Assembly (NCBI RefSeq): GCF_019393635.1
Contig: NC_057861.1
Span: forward strand, 76,453,327 to 76,517,326
Direction of reading: 5' to 3'
From: Dromiciops gliroides
Lineage: Eukaryota > Chordata > Mammalia > Microbiotheria > Microbiotheriidae
DNA length: 64,000 nt
The notes under the pieces were generated by a model. It was not told where the DNA came from. It made no database searches and saw nothing but the letters and a program-made list of their open reading frames with translations. Position numbers and translations under genes: made by a program. Of this stretch, positions 48,116 to 59,639 are shown piece by piece; within the stretch, counting starts at the first letter, position 1; every line of letters begins with the position of its first letter.

Positions 48116-48720
48116 GTCAAAGCCACGGGGGGGCCTCTAGGAAGGTGAAGGAAGGGAGGGTAAAGACAGGCTGAAACTTAGAAGAATGTTTGGGGCCCAA
48201 CAGGGAAGGGGTTTTTTGTGTGGAATTCACTGAAGACAAAAGGTCGACACTGGCCTCCAAATTCCAGGTTCTGTTTTGTGAGATGCGTTCTCAGTCCTGA
48301 TACACTCATCCCCCCTAGCTTTGTTGGTTAGTACTCTTCCCAGAAGCCATCTCTTTTCTCCTCAGGCTCCCTCTCTGCCCTGTCCTGGATCCCTCTTCCA
48401 GTGAAGGGTGGAAGAGGTGTAGTTAGACATAAAAACCTAGGGGTTTTGGTGGATCACAAGCGCAGTGAGTGGACATTTTATGAGAGCAGCCATGGATGCT
48501 AATGTTGTTTTAGATTGCATGAGTGCAGGTACACTACTGCCCAGATGGGAGGGTGGGGGTTAGGGGTGGGCATAAGAGTAGTTCTGCTATACTCCGTGCC
48601 AGTCAGACCATAGCTGGAGCATTTTGCCCAGTTTTAGAGGCCACATTTTAGATAAAACATTAACAAAATGGAAACTCTGTCAGAGAAGAGCGAGTTCATG
48701 TTGTGAGAAACGACAAAAGG

Positions 48721-49260
48721 CCAGCTGTGAATGATTGCCTTCCCTGTCAGAGACCGGAAGGAACCACAGGATACTTCAGCCCAGAAGCAGTGAGATAGAA
48801 GGTGGGGTCCAAAGAGGTAAGCTGGGTTTCTATTTGAGCCCTTCTCTTGTCAACAACAACTGGAGGATGTTTTCATTAGAACTCAGTAGGACATTGCTAA
48901 TTACAAATCAAAGATGAAAAAAGGAATATGGTGAAGTGACACTCCATGAGAATTAGTCCATAGAGCTACCAAAAAAAAAAAAAAAAAGAAGAAGACAATT
49001 GAGGGTCTTGCTTCCCATATACCAAGAACCAAGAGAAATTTTCAGTGACCTGTCCCAAAGGACACCTCCTTACTTGGATGTTTTTTACTTTCTGGGTTAC
49101 CTGTCAGTATGAAAATTTATTCCTCAAAAAAAAAAAAATGGGGTAAGTGCCTTGAAGAGAAAATCTGAAGAGACAGTGGGGAATCCTAACTGGTCCATGA
49201 CACTGGAGGTGGGAAGGAGGTATATTAGAAGAATGTGACCCAGAAGAAAGAACTACTGAA
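48721..49260. other. No gene recognised
   Basis: Two A-runs (48971-48986, 49124-49138) and otherwise unassigned sequence. Confidence 0.4.
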
Positions 49261-49269
49261 CATTTGGAG

Positions 49270-49620
49270 CTATATAGATAAGTTCATCCCTTTTTTTTTG
49301 TATCCTGGACCCCCTTGGCAGTCTGACAAAGCCTAGAGGCCCCTTCTAAGAAGAATATCATTTGTGGGGCAGCTAGGTGGCACAGTGGATAAAGCACCGG
49401 CCCTGGATTGAGGAGGATCTGAGTTCAAATCTGACCTCAGACACTTGACACTTACTAGCTATGTGACCCTGGGCAAGTCACTTAACCCCCCATTGTCCCG
49501 CAAAAAAAAAAAAAAAGTATCATTTGGAACTCCATAAAATGAAATAAGACTACAAAGAAAACCAGTGATATTGAAAATAGTTATCAACATTTTTTTTAAT
49601 TCACAGTCCCTAAGTTAAAG
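49270..49620. mobile_element. Old interspersed repeat split by a CORE-SINE
   Basis: Same unnamed family as at 26.1 kb ('tgtatcctggacccccttgg', 'gaaataagactacaaagaaa'). A sense short SINE sits at 49363-49517, with TATCATTT on both sides. Confidence 0.65.
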
Positions 49621-51911
49621 ATACCTATTGTAAAGATTGAAGCTGTACCCTTTAAGGAGGAAGTAATTTTTTGGTCATCAAGGAATGCTGTGGACCCATA
49701 AGGGCCTACCACAGAAAGGTGACTGGCCAGGGGAAAAATAGTGATGGTTGATGACTCCATGTCATGGCTTCCTGGTGTGTGTAGCCAGGATGATTCAGAG
49801 AACCTTCCCGAAGTTCTAAAACTTGACAACCACCACTCAACTCTTGGTGATATATGTAAGAAAGAATAACTGCCAGAAAGAAGCTAGATAGTATTGCTAG
49901 GGGTTATGAAATCCTTGGCAAGGAGTTGAAGATCTTAGGGACATAGGTGGTACTTTTTTATTACTGCTGTCAAGTGAATGTATGGACTTTTGAAAGAGCC
50001 AATTTTGTGAAATGAATATGCTAGTTGGGAAGATGGGGTCTTGAGAACAGATTCTGGCTTTCTGGACTATGCTGTAAAAGATAGGAATGATGGATTCTTG
50101 TCCTAAACACACCTATCAAGGACTGGTAAGAGTCTATTTGCTTTGAGCCTTACAAATCCAGTCAAGATGGTTTTAACCTAAAATTGGAGAAGGAAGGACA
50201 AAACTTCCACATATAAATCTACCAAGCTCTAGTCCACAGAAGATAGTAGGCACTATATAGGAAGAATATAGCAGTATCAAGGACCCATAATTTACAGAAG
50301 ACCCATCAATAAAACATTGGCCCCAGGTGCCAGTATACAAATGTACATAAATATAAGAAAGCTACAGCCATCTGAGGCTGAACTAAGAGGGATGGTGCTC
50401 AGCCTAAGGAGGAACAAGTTCTCCTGTCCTCTGCCCAAGTGTTTAATACAGTGCCTGGTATGTGGAAAGTGCTTAATGCTGAATGAATGAACAATATAAA
50501 ATGAAAAGGTGAAGTTCAACTCCATCTTTTTATTTGCTAAAAGTTCTTTAAACTGAGAAAGGCTAAAACAAAACCCGGTTAACAGGAATTAAAACCCAGG
50601 ATAACAGAGGAGGGTAGTAAAAGAGAACCTACCTGCTCTCAATTACTTATCACCAAACCTAGATGAACTATATTCAAGGGTACTGAAAGAACTGACATAC
50701 GTGGTCATTGACACCGATTCTCAGAAAGATTGTGGAGAACAAGAGAGATAACAAGACTGGAGAAATATGTCTCAATTTCTTAAAGAGTGGAGTCTTCAGA
50801 AGTATGACCTTTGGGCATAACTGATGCCTTACAAAGTTATTAAATTTAACCACCAGGTGGCATCACTAGTCACTCACCTGATCTTGTTCAAAAAGGATCT
50901 GGCTCTGAGTCTTCCCAAGCTCAACCTTGGTGGTGTGTACTCCTTTCCTGCTGAGTGGAAGTACTAATTTCAGAGCTCTCAATGGTTCTTAGAGAGCTAT
51001 TGACTTCACTCAGCTCTGCCATCTGACTTTTTATCCATGCATGTATGAATTTGAAAATCTACACAGTTAAAACAGCTCTGAGAACCCACCTACTGGCCAA
51101 ACCTCACCCCCTTCAACCAGATATATTTCAGTGAGACCTAGTCATGTGACCCTGGAATAATGTCATCAGATCTTCACAGAAGGAGACATTCTTGGGTACT
51201 ATATGCAGTATTTATTCTTAACACAGGAATAATAAAAGCAAAAGCTACAGAAGAAAAAATTACAGAAGAAAAATCTACCAAGTGGCTGCATTCCTACTAC
51301 TCTTCTAGATCCCTGAAGTCCCCAGACACAAGACTGATTAGAACCCCCAGGAGTTTTGAGAAATGAACTGCTAGCAGGGAAAGAAGTATCTTCCTTGATG
51401 CTTGAATTACTTCCCATAAGATAAAATGAAGACAGAAACTCTGAACTCAGAATTTTAAGTCAGTTCAATTTAGGATATAGGACTCATGAGGGTCAATGAT
51501 TTTCTCTGGTTTTAGTTGAACTGTCCTTGGCACTGATATGTGATTCTGGCCCCAGATGGCTTCTCAAAGCAGCCAAGCGACCTGGCAAGGAGTAGTAACC
51601 CATTGCTCTGCCATGGCATCTCTCCATTAGAATGTATTCCTGAGCATGGCATTCCTACAGCTTTATTGGGCCATTTCCTATAACTTTCTTGCTCTGCCAA
51701 GCTATAGCACTACCATTCTGCATCAGGAGAAGGCGGGAGACAGTGTGAAAGGAGGTACAACAGTAAGGGATGGGTTTACGAATTTTTAGAAAGGGAAGCA
51801 ATGGTAGTTAAGAGCAAGTATTAGTTGATTGAAAACAGGTCCCAGATCTGGGAAAGCTCATAGATAGTAAATAGATATTTCAGTCTTTTATGCTATCTTT
51901 ATGGATAAGGT

Positions 51912-51951
<40 letters not shown>

Positions 51952-52015
51952 TAGAGAATGGGCTTGAGGACAGTAAACTTAGCACAATTAAAAAATGGTT
52001 TAAATAGCTAGATTC
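49621..52015. other. No gene recognised; one (GT)n tract
   Basis: I see no exon or named repeat here except a (GT)n microsatellite at 51915-51948. Some stretches may be decayed L3/CR1 coding region. Confidence 0.4.
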
Positions 52016-52019
52016 TCCA

Positions 52020-52860
52020 CCCCAGTATTAGTGGTTTATGTCAATTCTGGAAGTCAGTGAAGCAGTGACCTGTCTTTGACTCTGTTCAACATTTTTTGTC
52101 AGGGACTTAGATGAAAACATATAGATGGCATCTTTATCCTTTTTACAGATGACACCAAGCCAAGGAGGGTTAACTGGTGGGATGCCAGAATTTAAAGAGA
52201 AGGCAGTATGCCCAAAGGATCTAGAAGGATAACAGGGATAAATGGAAGGTGCTACACTTGGGTCTAGAAAACAAATGGTAAATATAGAGTTTGGAAGGAG
52301 TAACTAGTCCATATGAAAAAGATCTGGGCGTTTTAGTAGGCTGCAAAGCTTTCTGTGAATCAATGGTAACCAAAATGGCAAAGGCAGTCTTGGGCTGCCT
52401 TAAGATGAGTGTCATGTTCAGAACCAGGGAGGGGAAATAGTCTTGCTGTGCTCTGTTCTAGTCAGATCACATCTGGTTAAGTTTATTTCAGGGAACTACA
52501 TTTAGGAAAGACATTAATAAACTGCAGAACATCCTAGGTGGGTCAATTGGGTGGGGAATTGGTGACTATTCCGTAAGGCTCAGCTGAAGGAACTGTGATA
52601 TTAATCCAAAAAGGAAGAGGGCATTAGGGGTACATGATGACTGTCTTCAAGGATTTGAAGGCTTGCCATTGTGGAAAAGGGATTAGGCTTATTCTGCTTT
52701 ACTTTAGATGGTCTAACTAGGAGTAAGAGGTGGCAACCACAGAAAGATTTCTCTCAATGTATCAGGGGGAGAAGGAATTGGATTCCTGCTCAGGTATGGG
52801 TCAGACTAAATGAACTTTATTGTCCTTCCTCATTCTGACAGTTTATGATTCTCTCCAGCC
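52020..52860 (+). mobile_element. L3/CR1 LINE 3' part, ~0.84 kb
   Basis: It runs from the end of the RT region ('tctgttcaacattttttgtc', 'tttacagatgacaccaagcc') through 'gtctaactaggagtaagagg' to 'aggtatgggtcagactaaat' and 'tgacagtttatgattct'. This is the longest CR1-type piece in the window. Confidence 0.8.
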
Positions 52861-53500
52861 CTCAGATCTGTTCTTTCCCTAGTCTAGCAGACACTGCCAT
52901 CTCCAACCTTTGTCTGGAAAGATGGTCCCTGGTCTTAATCTTTCTCTCTCTGGACCAGTAGCCCAGAACAGGCTCATTGGCCCACCAAACCTTCTTTAAG
53001 GAATGGCCAGTTCTTGCCCTGCCTCACCCAGGAGCCTCAGAATAGCTCCCTCCCTCTCCACACATTCTGATGAACAAGGTCCAGCTTCTCTCTGTGGCGT
53101 CTCCCTACATATTTAAACTATCAAGTCAGCCACCTCCATCCTTCTCCCTGTGGGCTCAGAATGATAAATTTGGGGGCCCCACTGGCCTGCTCAAAGAGAC
53201 TCCCCTTTATATGGTGTATTAGTCTGACAAACCAGTGCTTGAGTTTGAATTGCAAGTGCTGAAAGTGACTGTGTGAGTGTCTTATGTTTAGAAGGCCAGA
53301 GACACTTAATTGAACACAGAGGATCAGGTAGGAATGAGGAGTGCCCTGGTCCAAACCCAACATTCTTTTGCAATGCAACTGACCCTAAGCCTGCCCTTCT
53401 TGCATGGGGAGGGGTGTGCTTCAATACCCACTAATCAGAGGTGTATGGCTACAAGTGAGACATTGCTCGGACACTGAGTGGGCCACTCCTTTGAAGCTGA
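52861..53500. other. No gene recognised
   Basis: Nothing assignable on either strand. Confidence 0.4.
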
Positions 53501-53511
53501 GGAGTTTTTTT

Positions 53512-53668
53512 GTTTTTTTGTTTTTGGTTTTTTGCGGGGCAATGGGGGTTAAGTGACTTGCCCAGGGTCACACAGCTAGTAAGTGTCAAGTGTCTGAGGC
53601 CAGATTTGAACTCAGGAACTCCTGAATTCAGGGCTGGTGCTTTATCCACTGCGCCACCTAGCTGCCCC
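53512..53668 (-). mobile_element. Short CORE-SINE with target duplication
   Basis: Full antisense copy. CTGAGGAGTTTTT occurs on both sides (53498 and 53672). Confidence 0.92.
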
Positions 53669-55055
53669 AAACTGAGGAGTTTTTATGCCCCAAAGAAGGG
53701 ATAGATGGAAAAGTATTTACTGTGCCCTCATGACCCTGGCTGGATTGTCTGGGACTTGTGATCATCTCCTGAGACAGCCTTAATGTAAGGCATCCCAGGG
53801 GAGTGAGGGGAGACATGAAGGCTATGAGAGATCTTCACTCTGAATGAATGATCCCTGCCTGTTACCCTGATGGTCATGGAGTTAGTAGCCCTTCACATGT
53901 GGTTATCTGCATGGTTGCTGGGAACAGGAAATGTTTATTGGGTCACCACCACTTTCCCTGGCACCAGAGCCAGGCAGGGGCTCTATAACCTGTTATATGG
54001 TGGGTCAGGTCTCAGCCCTCTTAGGGTGAGGACATTGTGCTCTGGAAATGACTCCTTTTAGGCATTTGTAGAAGCCTCCCCCAACCCCCTCTCATCACCC
54101 CTACCCTGGACAAATCCTAGTGGTCCAGAAAATCTGTGTGTCCTGGAAAGGTGAAACCAGGAGGGGCAAGAACCCAGAAATGATTGGCAGGAGGGCCAAA
54201 GGGCTCAGAGAGCTGACCCTTAGGTGGCATCAGAGACCATACCTCTATACACACTCAACATACTTCATTTGCCACAGGATAAATGCCCATAATGACAAAG
54301 TTGGGCCTTTGGGGGTCTGGGATGAACAATGAATACAAAGGGGAGGGCAGGCATCCTTAGCCTATCATGCCCATAGAGGCTTACATAGCTAATGCAGCCT
54401 GGTTAGAATGAATGTACTCCCCAGGGTCTGACGAATCCCCAAATCACCCCCTCCCCCCCCCAAATCCCTTGGGGCCTTCGTCTCCCAGCCTTCTGGAGTG
54501 ATTAGTGTGTCCATCATCCCTCTTGGGGAGCCAAAGTTTGACCTTCAACCCATGAGCTGTCCAGTCTGTAGGAAAGTCTTGAGTTCCAAAGGGGAAGGTT
54601 GCTATCAGCTGTTATATTTTCCAGGACACAGAAAAGAGGATGCCATGCATTCATTAAGCAAACGCTGGGTAGCAACTCTGCCTAGGGAGAAGAGAGCCCT
54701 GCTCCCCAGAAGCTCCCAAGGCAGCTGAGATAAAACACGGATACATGTCCCTGTGACACACAAGGAAGGAAGGAAGGAGGGAGGGAGGGACATTGCTTGG
54801 GAGCAGACACATGGTCATGAAACCTGGACATCCGCCAAAGTACTCCAGTGCTGCATGACAGTGTAGAGGTGACCTTGGATTCTGGCAGGTCCTCCCAAAC
54901 TGGAAGGATTTCAAGGACAAGCTGACTAAATGCCAAGAGGTTTAGTGTTGGCCAAAGAAAGCTGCCAGGGCAATTCTCAACCAAATTGTAGAGGAGGGGG
55001 GTTTTAGCTGCACCAGAGGAGGGACTGTTCACACCAGGACGACATTAGACCTGGG
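53669..55055. other. No gene recognised
   Basis: A short (GGAA)n patch at 54766-54790 is the only distinct structure. Confidence 0.4.
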
Positions 55056-55059
55056 AAGT

Positions 55060-55710
55060 GCTGATAAGTTCATCCCAGGGAGGGAGGTCCTAGCATAAGA
55101 TAATTGGCAGAAAGAACTGGGAATGCTTGAAGAAGAGAAGACTTGGGAGGAGGGGGTGGGATGGGGGTAGGGGAGCGTGTCTTCGAGTATTTGGAAGGCT
55201 GCCTTGTAGAAAGGGGATCAGGCTCGCTGTTTACCCCACTCCAGACACAATCAGGAGCAAAGAATGGAAGTTGCAGAGAGGGCATGGAAAGAAGAATCAG
55301 TAGGGGTTAGCCCAACCACTTCGTCTTATAAAATCAAGGGATTTACAGTTGGACGAGACTGTCCAACCTACTCATTCTGTGGAGAAGTCTTGGGGGGAAA
55401 TTTGCCCATGAACAGACAGTAGCAGAACTGGGATGTCAGTTTGGATCTTCTGACTCCCCATCCACAGAATATACCTTCCATTACAGCACTGTCCAGCCAG
55501 ACTCATAGTTTCAGAGGATTTAGAACTGGAAGACAGAGGTCATTAGCTCAACTCCCTCATTTTACAGATGAAGAAACTGAGGCTCAGAGAAATTTAAGTG
55601 ACTAGCCCAAGGTCACACAGGTATAAAGTGGGAGAACTGGGACTTCAACATGTCTACTGACTCTAAACCCAGTACTTTTCCAAACGCAGCATGCTATCTA
55701 ACTTTCTCTT
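55060..55710 (+). mobile_element. L3/CR1 end followed by two L3/MIR3-type tails
   Basis: 55060-55290 ('gtcttcgagtatttggaagg', 'agaaaggggatcaggctcgc') is CR1. 55320-55500 and 55500-55710 ('ttacagatgaagaaactgag', 'gcccaaggtcacacag') are L3-type tails in tandem. Confidence 0.65.
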
Positions 55711-56775
55711 CTTCCTCTCCTCTACTCCAGGGATGCCAATCCCTGTCATGAAGATAGTTATATTCCGGGCCCCCTCATTTCCTTACTCTCCTGCCCTCCT
55801 AGATCTTATAGTGGGGGAGACACAGGTGCTCATGCTTTGCTGGTTCTGAAACCAGATCCATTTGCATCTCAGTAATTGAGAACTTCAAAGTTGGATTTTG
55901 TTCATCAAATTTCTTCCTACTGAGATATGCCAGCTTGGGTGTTGTCCCATCCTGTGGGGTCACACACACCTCTATCCTGGTCTGGCTTGGGTGGGGGGAG
56001 GGAGTCTTGAGGGGAGGAAGGTAGGAATGTGGAGGTTTGGCTGTTGTCCTAAGGAAATGTTCTCTCCCTATCTGGCTCTGTACTTCTGAGCTAAGCGAGG
56101 CCAGCCATAGGCTCTAGGCACTAATCTAACACATTTACTAAGCACCTAATGTGGGCAAAATCCTGTGTTTGGCGCTGGAGAAGTTCCTGGTCTAGCTAAG
56201 ACGAAGTTCCTGACCTCAGGGAGCAAGCAGTGAAAGTCTACCCAGGTAGCAAGTGGCTCTGCCTTAACTTCAGTGATGGAAGGTAGTTGGATGCCTCTGC
56301 TCAGTATCCCTTTGCTCTTCTCTTTTCCCCATCCCCTTGACAGAACCAAGAAATTTGGTCATCTTGCTATAGACATGACCCCAAATACCTACTTCCAAGC
56401 ACATCCCATAGCATTCTTCCTTGGCCAGTGTGGGCTCTTAATTCTTTCCCTCACCATTTCTAAAACCCTGCAATATGTCTCACCTGCCCTTTTAGCTCTT
56501 GTTTTAAGAGGGACCATCCCTACTAATCACCTGAAACCCAATTGCCTCCCCCAGGGACTTTGCCTTTGGGGCCAGTTGATCCCTTTCCCTTAATCCCTCT
56601 TGGAAAGTTGAGCTCTGAAAATGTAACCAAGAGCTTGGCTGTCTGGAGAGATGGGGAGAAGGAGAAAAGCTTTCTGACTATCCTGGGAGAGAAGGTGCTA
56701 CAGTTCTGAATTCATGCAAGTACTGAGCACCAACTCTAGGCAGGAAGCCTTCCCTGTGCAGACAATGCTACTGAG
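55711..56775. other. No gene recognised
   Basis: No splice-bounded coding block or clear repeat; a short MIR-like phrase lies near 56125-56165. Confidence 0.4.
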
Positions 56776-56779
56776 GCAA

Positions 56780-57390
56780 GAGAGGTAAGAAGAACCCCAT
56801 TCAGTTCTGAGCTCCACCTTTCAGGAAGGGCATTAACAAATAACCAGAGAATGGTTGCCAGGAAGGTGATGATGGGAGTGGATACCTGGGCATACTAGGA
56901 TTAGAGAAGAAAGGAAATTGAGAAGGGAGGGGCAGTATGGGACAGTAATTGTCTTCAAGTATATGAAAGAATATTCCCTCTTAGTCACAGAGCTAGGAAG
57001 AAGGGAGTAAATTTAGAGGAAGGTACATTTAAGGACCATGAAAGGAAAAACTTATTAAAGCTGTCTGAAAATGGAATGGGCTATCCCAAGAGCTCCTTTT
57101 ACTGGGGATCTTCAAGTGGAAGCCAGATGACCATTTGAGGTTATTGTAGAGGTGATTGCTGCCCTGCTCAGGTACTGGTCAGGCCAAATGAACAATGATA
57201 ATGTTTATAGAGCCCCTATGTAGAATCTTGTTTTTCCTCCTTTTACAGAGGAGGAAACTGAAGCTGAAATAGATTGACTTGCCCATGATATACACAGCTA
57301 ATGAGGCAGGATGGACTTCAGCACTCTAACCACCACTTAATTGTCTTAGGTCACCTCTGAGGTCTCTCCTAATTCTTGGGTTCTGTGTTT
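56780..57390 (+). mobile_element. L3/CR1 LINE 3' part with an inserted MIR
   Basis: 'cagttctgagctccaccttt', 'gtcttcaagtatatgaaaga' and 'gcccagctcaggtactggtc' fit CR1. 57190-57340 is an antisense MIR. The CR1 3' tip resumes at 57345-57385 ('ctctgaggtctctcctaatt'). Confidence 0.7.
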
Positions 57391-57479
57391 CAGTTTCTGC
57401 CTAAAGGGAATGCTTTCCCTGGTGGGGATCAAAAGGATGCTGTGGGCTAGTGCCAACTTCACTAAAGCTAAGGGAAGGG

Positions 57480-57890
57480 AATAAGCATTTGTGTAGCACC
57501 TACTATGTGCCAGGCACAAATATCTCATTTGATTTTTTTTTAGTGGGGCAATGGGGTTTAAGTGACTTGCCCAGGGTCACACAGCTAGTAAGTGTGAAGT
57601 GTCTGAGTCTGGATTTGAACTCAAGTACTCCTGAATCCAGGGCAGGTGCTTTATCCACTGTGCCACCTAGCTGCTCCCTCATTTGATCTTTACAACAAGA
57701 AGTAGGGTGCTACTGTATCCTCATTTTACAGTTGAGGAAACTGAGATAAACAGGTTAAGTGACTTGTCCAAGGTCACAGTGAGTAAATATCTGAAATGAG
57801 GCAAACAGGGTAAGTAACTTGCCCAGGGTCACACAGCTAGTAAGTATCTGAGGTTAGTTTTGAACTTGTCTTTCTGATTCTAGGCCTAGC
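57480..57890 (-). mobile_element. MIR-type SINE split by a short CORE-SINE
   Basis: The outer antisense element ('gcacctactatgtgccaggc', 'cattttacagttgaggaaac') holds a partial internal duplication of its core. The short SINE at 57530-57678 is flanked by CTCATTTGAT. Confidence 0.8.
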
Positions 57891-57894
57891 ACTT

Positions 57895-58828
57895 TTTTTT
57901 TTTAAGACATGCAACAAACATTTTATTTTTTCCAGTTACATGTAAGGGTAGTTTTCAACATTCATTTTCATAAGATTTAGAGTTCCAAATTTTTCTCCCT
58001 CCCTCTCTTTCCTCCCCCCACAAGACAGCAACCAATTTTGTACAGGTTATATATGTTCAATGTACAAGTGCTCTTTTTATCAGTTCTTTCTATGGGAGTG
58101 GATAGTATGCTTCATCATTAGTCCCTTGGGATTGTCTTGGATCATTGTATTGCTGAGAGCAATTAAGTCATTCACAATTGCTCATCGAACAATACTGCTG
58201 TCACTGTGCACAATGTCATCCCAGTTCTGCTCACTTCACTATACATCAGTTCATGTAAGTCTTTCCAGGTTTTTCTGGGATCATCCTGTTTGTCATTTCC
58301 TATACCACAATACCATTCTAGTACAATCATATACCACAGCTTCTTCAGTCATTTCTCAGTTGATGGACATTCCCTTGATTCCCAATTCTTAGCCACCACA
58401 AAGAGTTGCTATATTTTTTGTACAATTTTTCTCCTTTGGGGGCAGCTAGGTGGCACAGTGGATAGAGCACCTGCCCTGGAGTCAAGAGTACCTGAGTTCA
58501 AATCCGGCCTCAGACACTTAACACTTATTAGCTGTGTGACCCTGGGCAAGTCACTTAACCCCAATTGCCTCACTAAAAACAAAAAAACCAAACAATTTTC
58601 CTCCTTTTCTCTTTTTCACGATTGCTATTATTAACTTTCCCTCCATCCTATTCCCTTCCCCATGATATTTACTCTATTATCTATCTTCTTTCACCCTATC
58701 CCTCTTCAAAAGGGATTTGCTTCTGTCTGTCCCCTCCCCCAATTTGCCCTCCCTTCTTTTGCCCCTCTCTCTTTATCCCTTTCCCCTCCTATTTTCTTGC
58801 AGGGTTAGATAGATTACTCCACCCAATT

Positions 58829-58880
<52 letters not shown>

Positions 58881-59098
58881 ACCTCCTTGAGCCAACTCTG
58901 ATGAGATTAAGGTCTTTGAGCCTATTCTGGTGATTGTAAAGTCCATTTACTACCCTGCTCCTCCCCCATCTTTTCCCCCACTCCATAAACCCTTTCCATT
59001 TCTTTTATGTGGAATTTCACCCCATGCTACCTCTGCCCTTCCCCCTACCCCAGTGCATTCCTCTCACCCCTCAATTTTACCCTAAAGATGTCATCACA
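57895..59098 (-). mobile_element. L1 LINE 3' region, antisense, with SINE and (GT)n
   Basis: Same segment as 3.9 kb but longer, ending in 'attcctctcacccctcaatt'. A sense short SINE lies at 58436-58590 and a (GT)n tract at 58830-58877. Confidence 0.7.
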
Positions 59099-59274
59099 GG
59101 GCAGCTGGCCTAGCACTCTTATTTACTGTACCATCAACTGTCTCTAAGTAGGTGCCAAAGTTTATATATAATTACTTTGCCTAAAATGAGATCAGAATGG
59201 TTAGGTCACCACCACCATGCCATTCAGGGAGTATACGAAGGAAGTAGGTAGGTGGGCATTGTTAGCCTTGAGAA

Positions 59275-59605
59275 GTCAACATAGATTTATTAAGTGTTTG
59301 CTATAGACTAGGCACTGTGCTAAGTGTTGGAGGTACAAAGAAAAGCAAAAAAAAAAAATCCCTGCCCTCAAGGAGTTTTTAGTCTAATGAGGAAAGCAAC
59401 ATGCAAACAACACTGTACAAAAGATATATTTAGGGTAAATTAGAGGTGAATTAGGAGGGAAGCTATTGGGGGCTGCTAGGTGGCACAATGGATAAAGCAC
59501 CGACCCTGGATTCAGGAGTACCTGAATTCAAATCCAGCCTGTGTGACCCTGGGCAAGTCACTTAACCCCCATTGCCCTGCAAAAAATAAAAATTTAAAAA
59601 AAAAA
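59275..59605. mobile_element. L2 3' end (antisense) followed by a CORE-SINE
   Basis: 59275-59465 is the complement of the L2 3' end ('tttattaagtgtttgctata', 'ccctcaaggagtttttagtc'). 59467-59605 is a sense short SINE lacking part of its middle ('aatccagcctgtgtgaccct'). Confidence 0.8.
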
Positions 59606-59639
59606 GAATTGAGTCAGAGGGAAACTATTGTATTGAAGA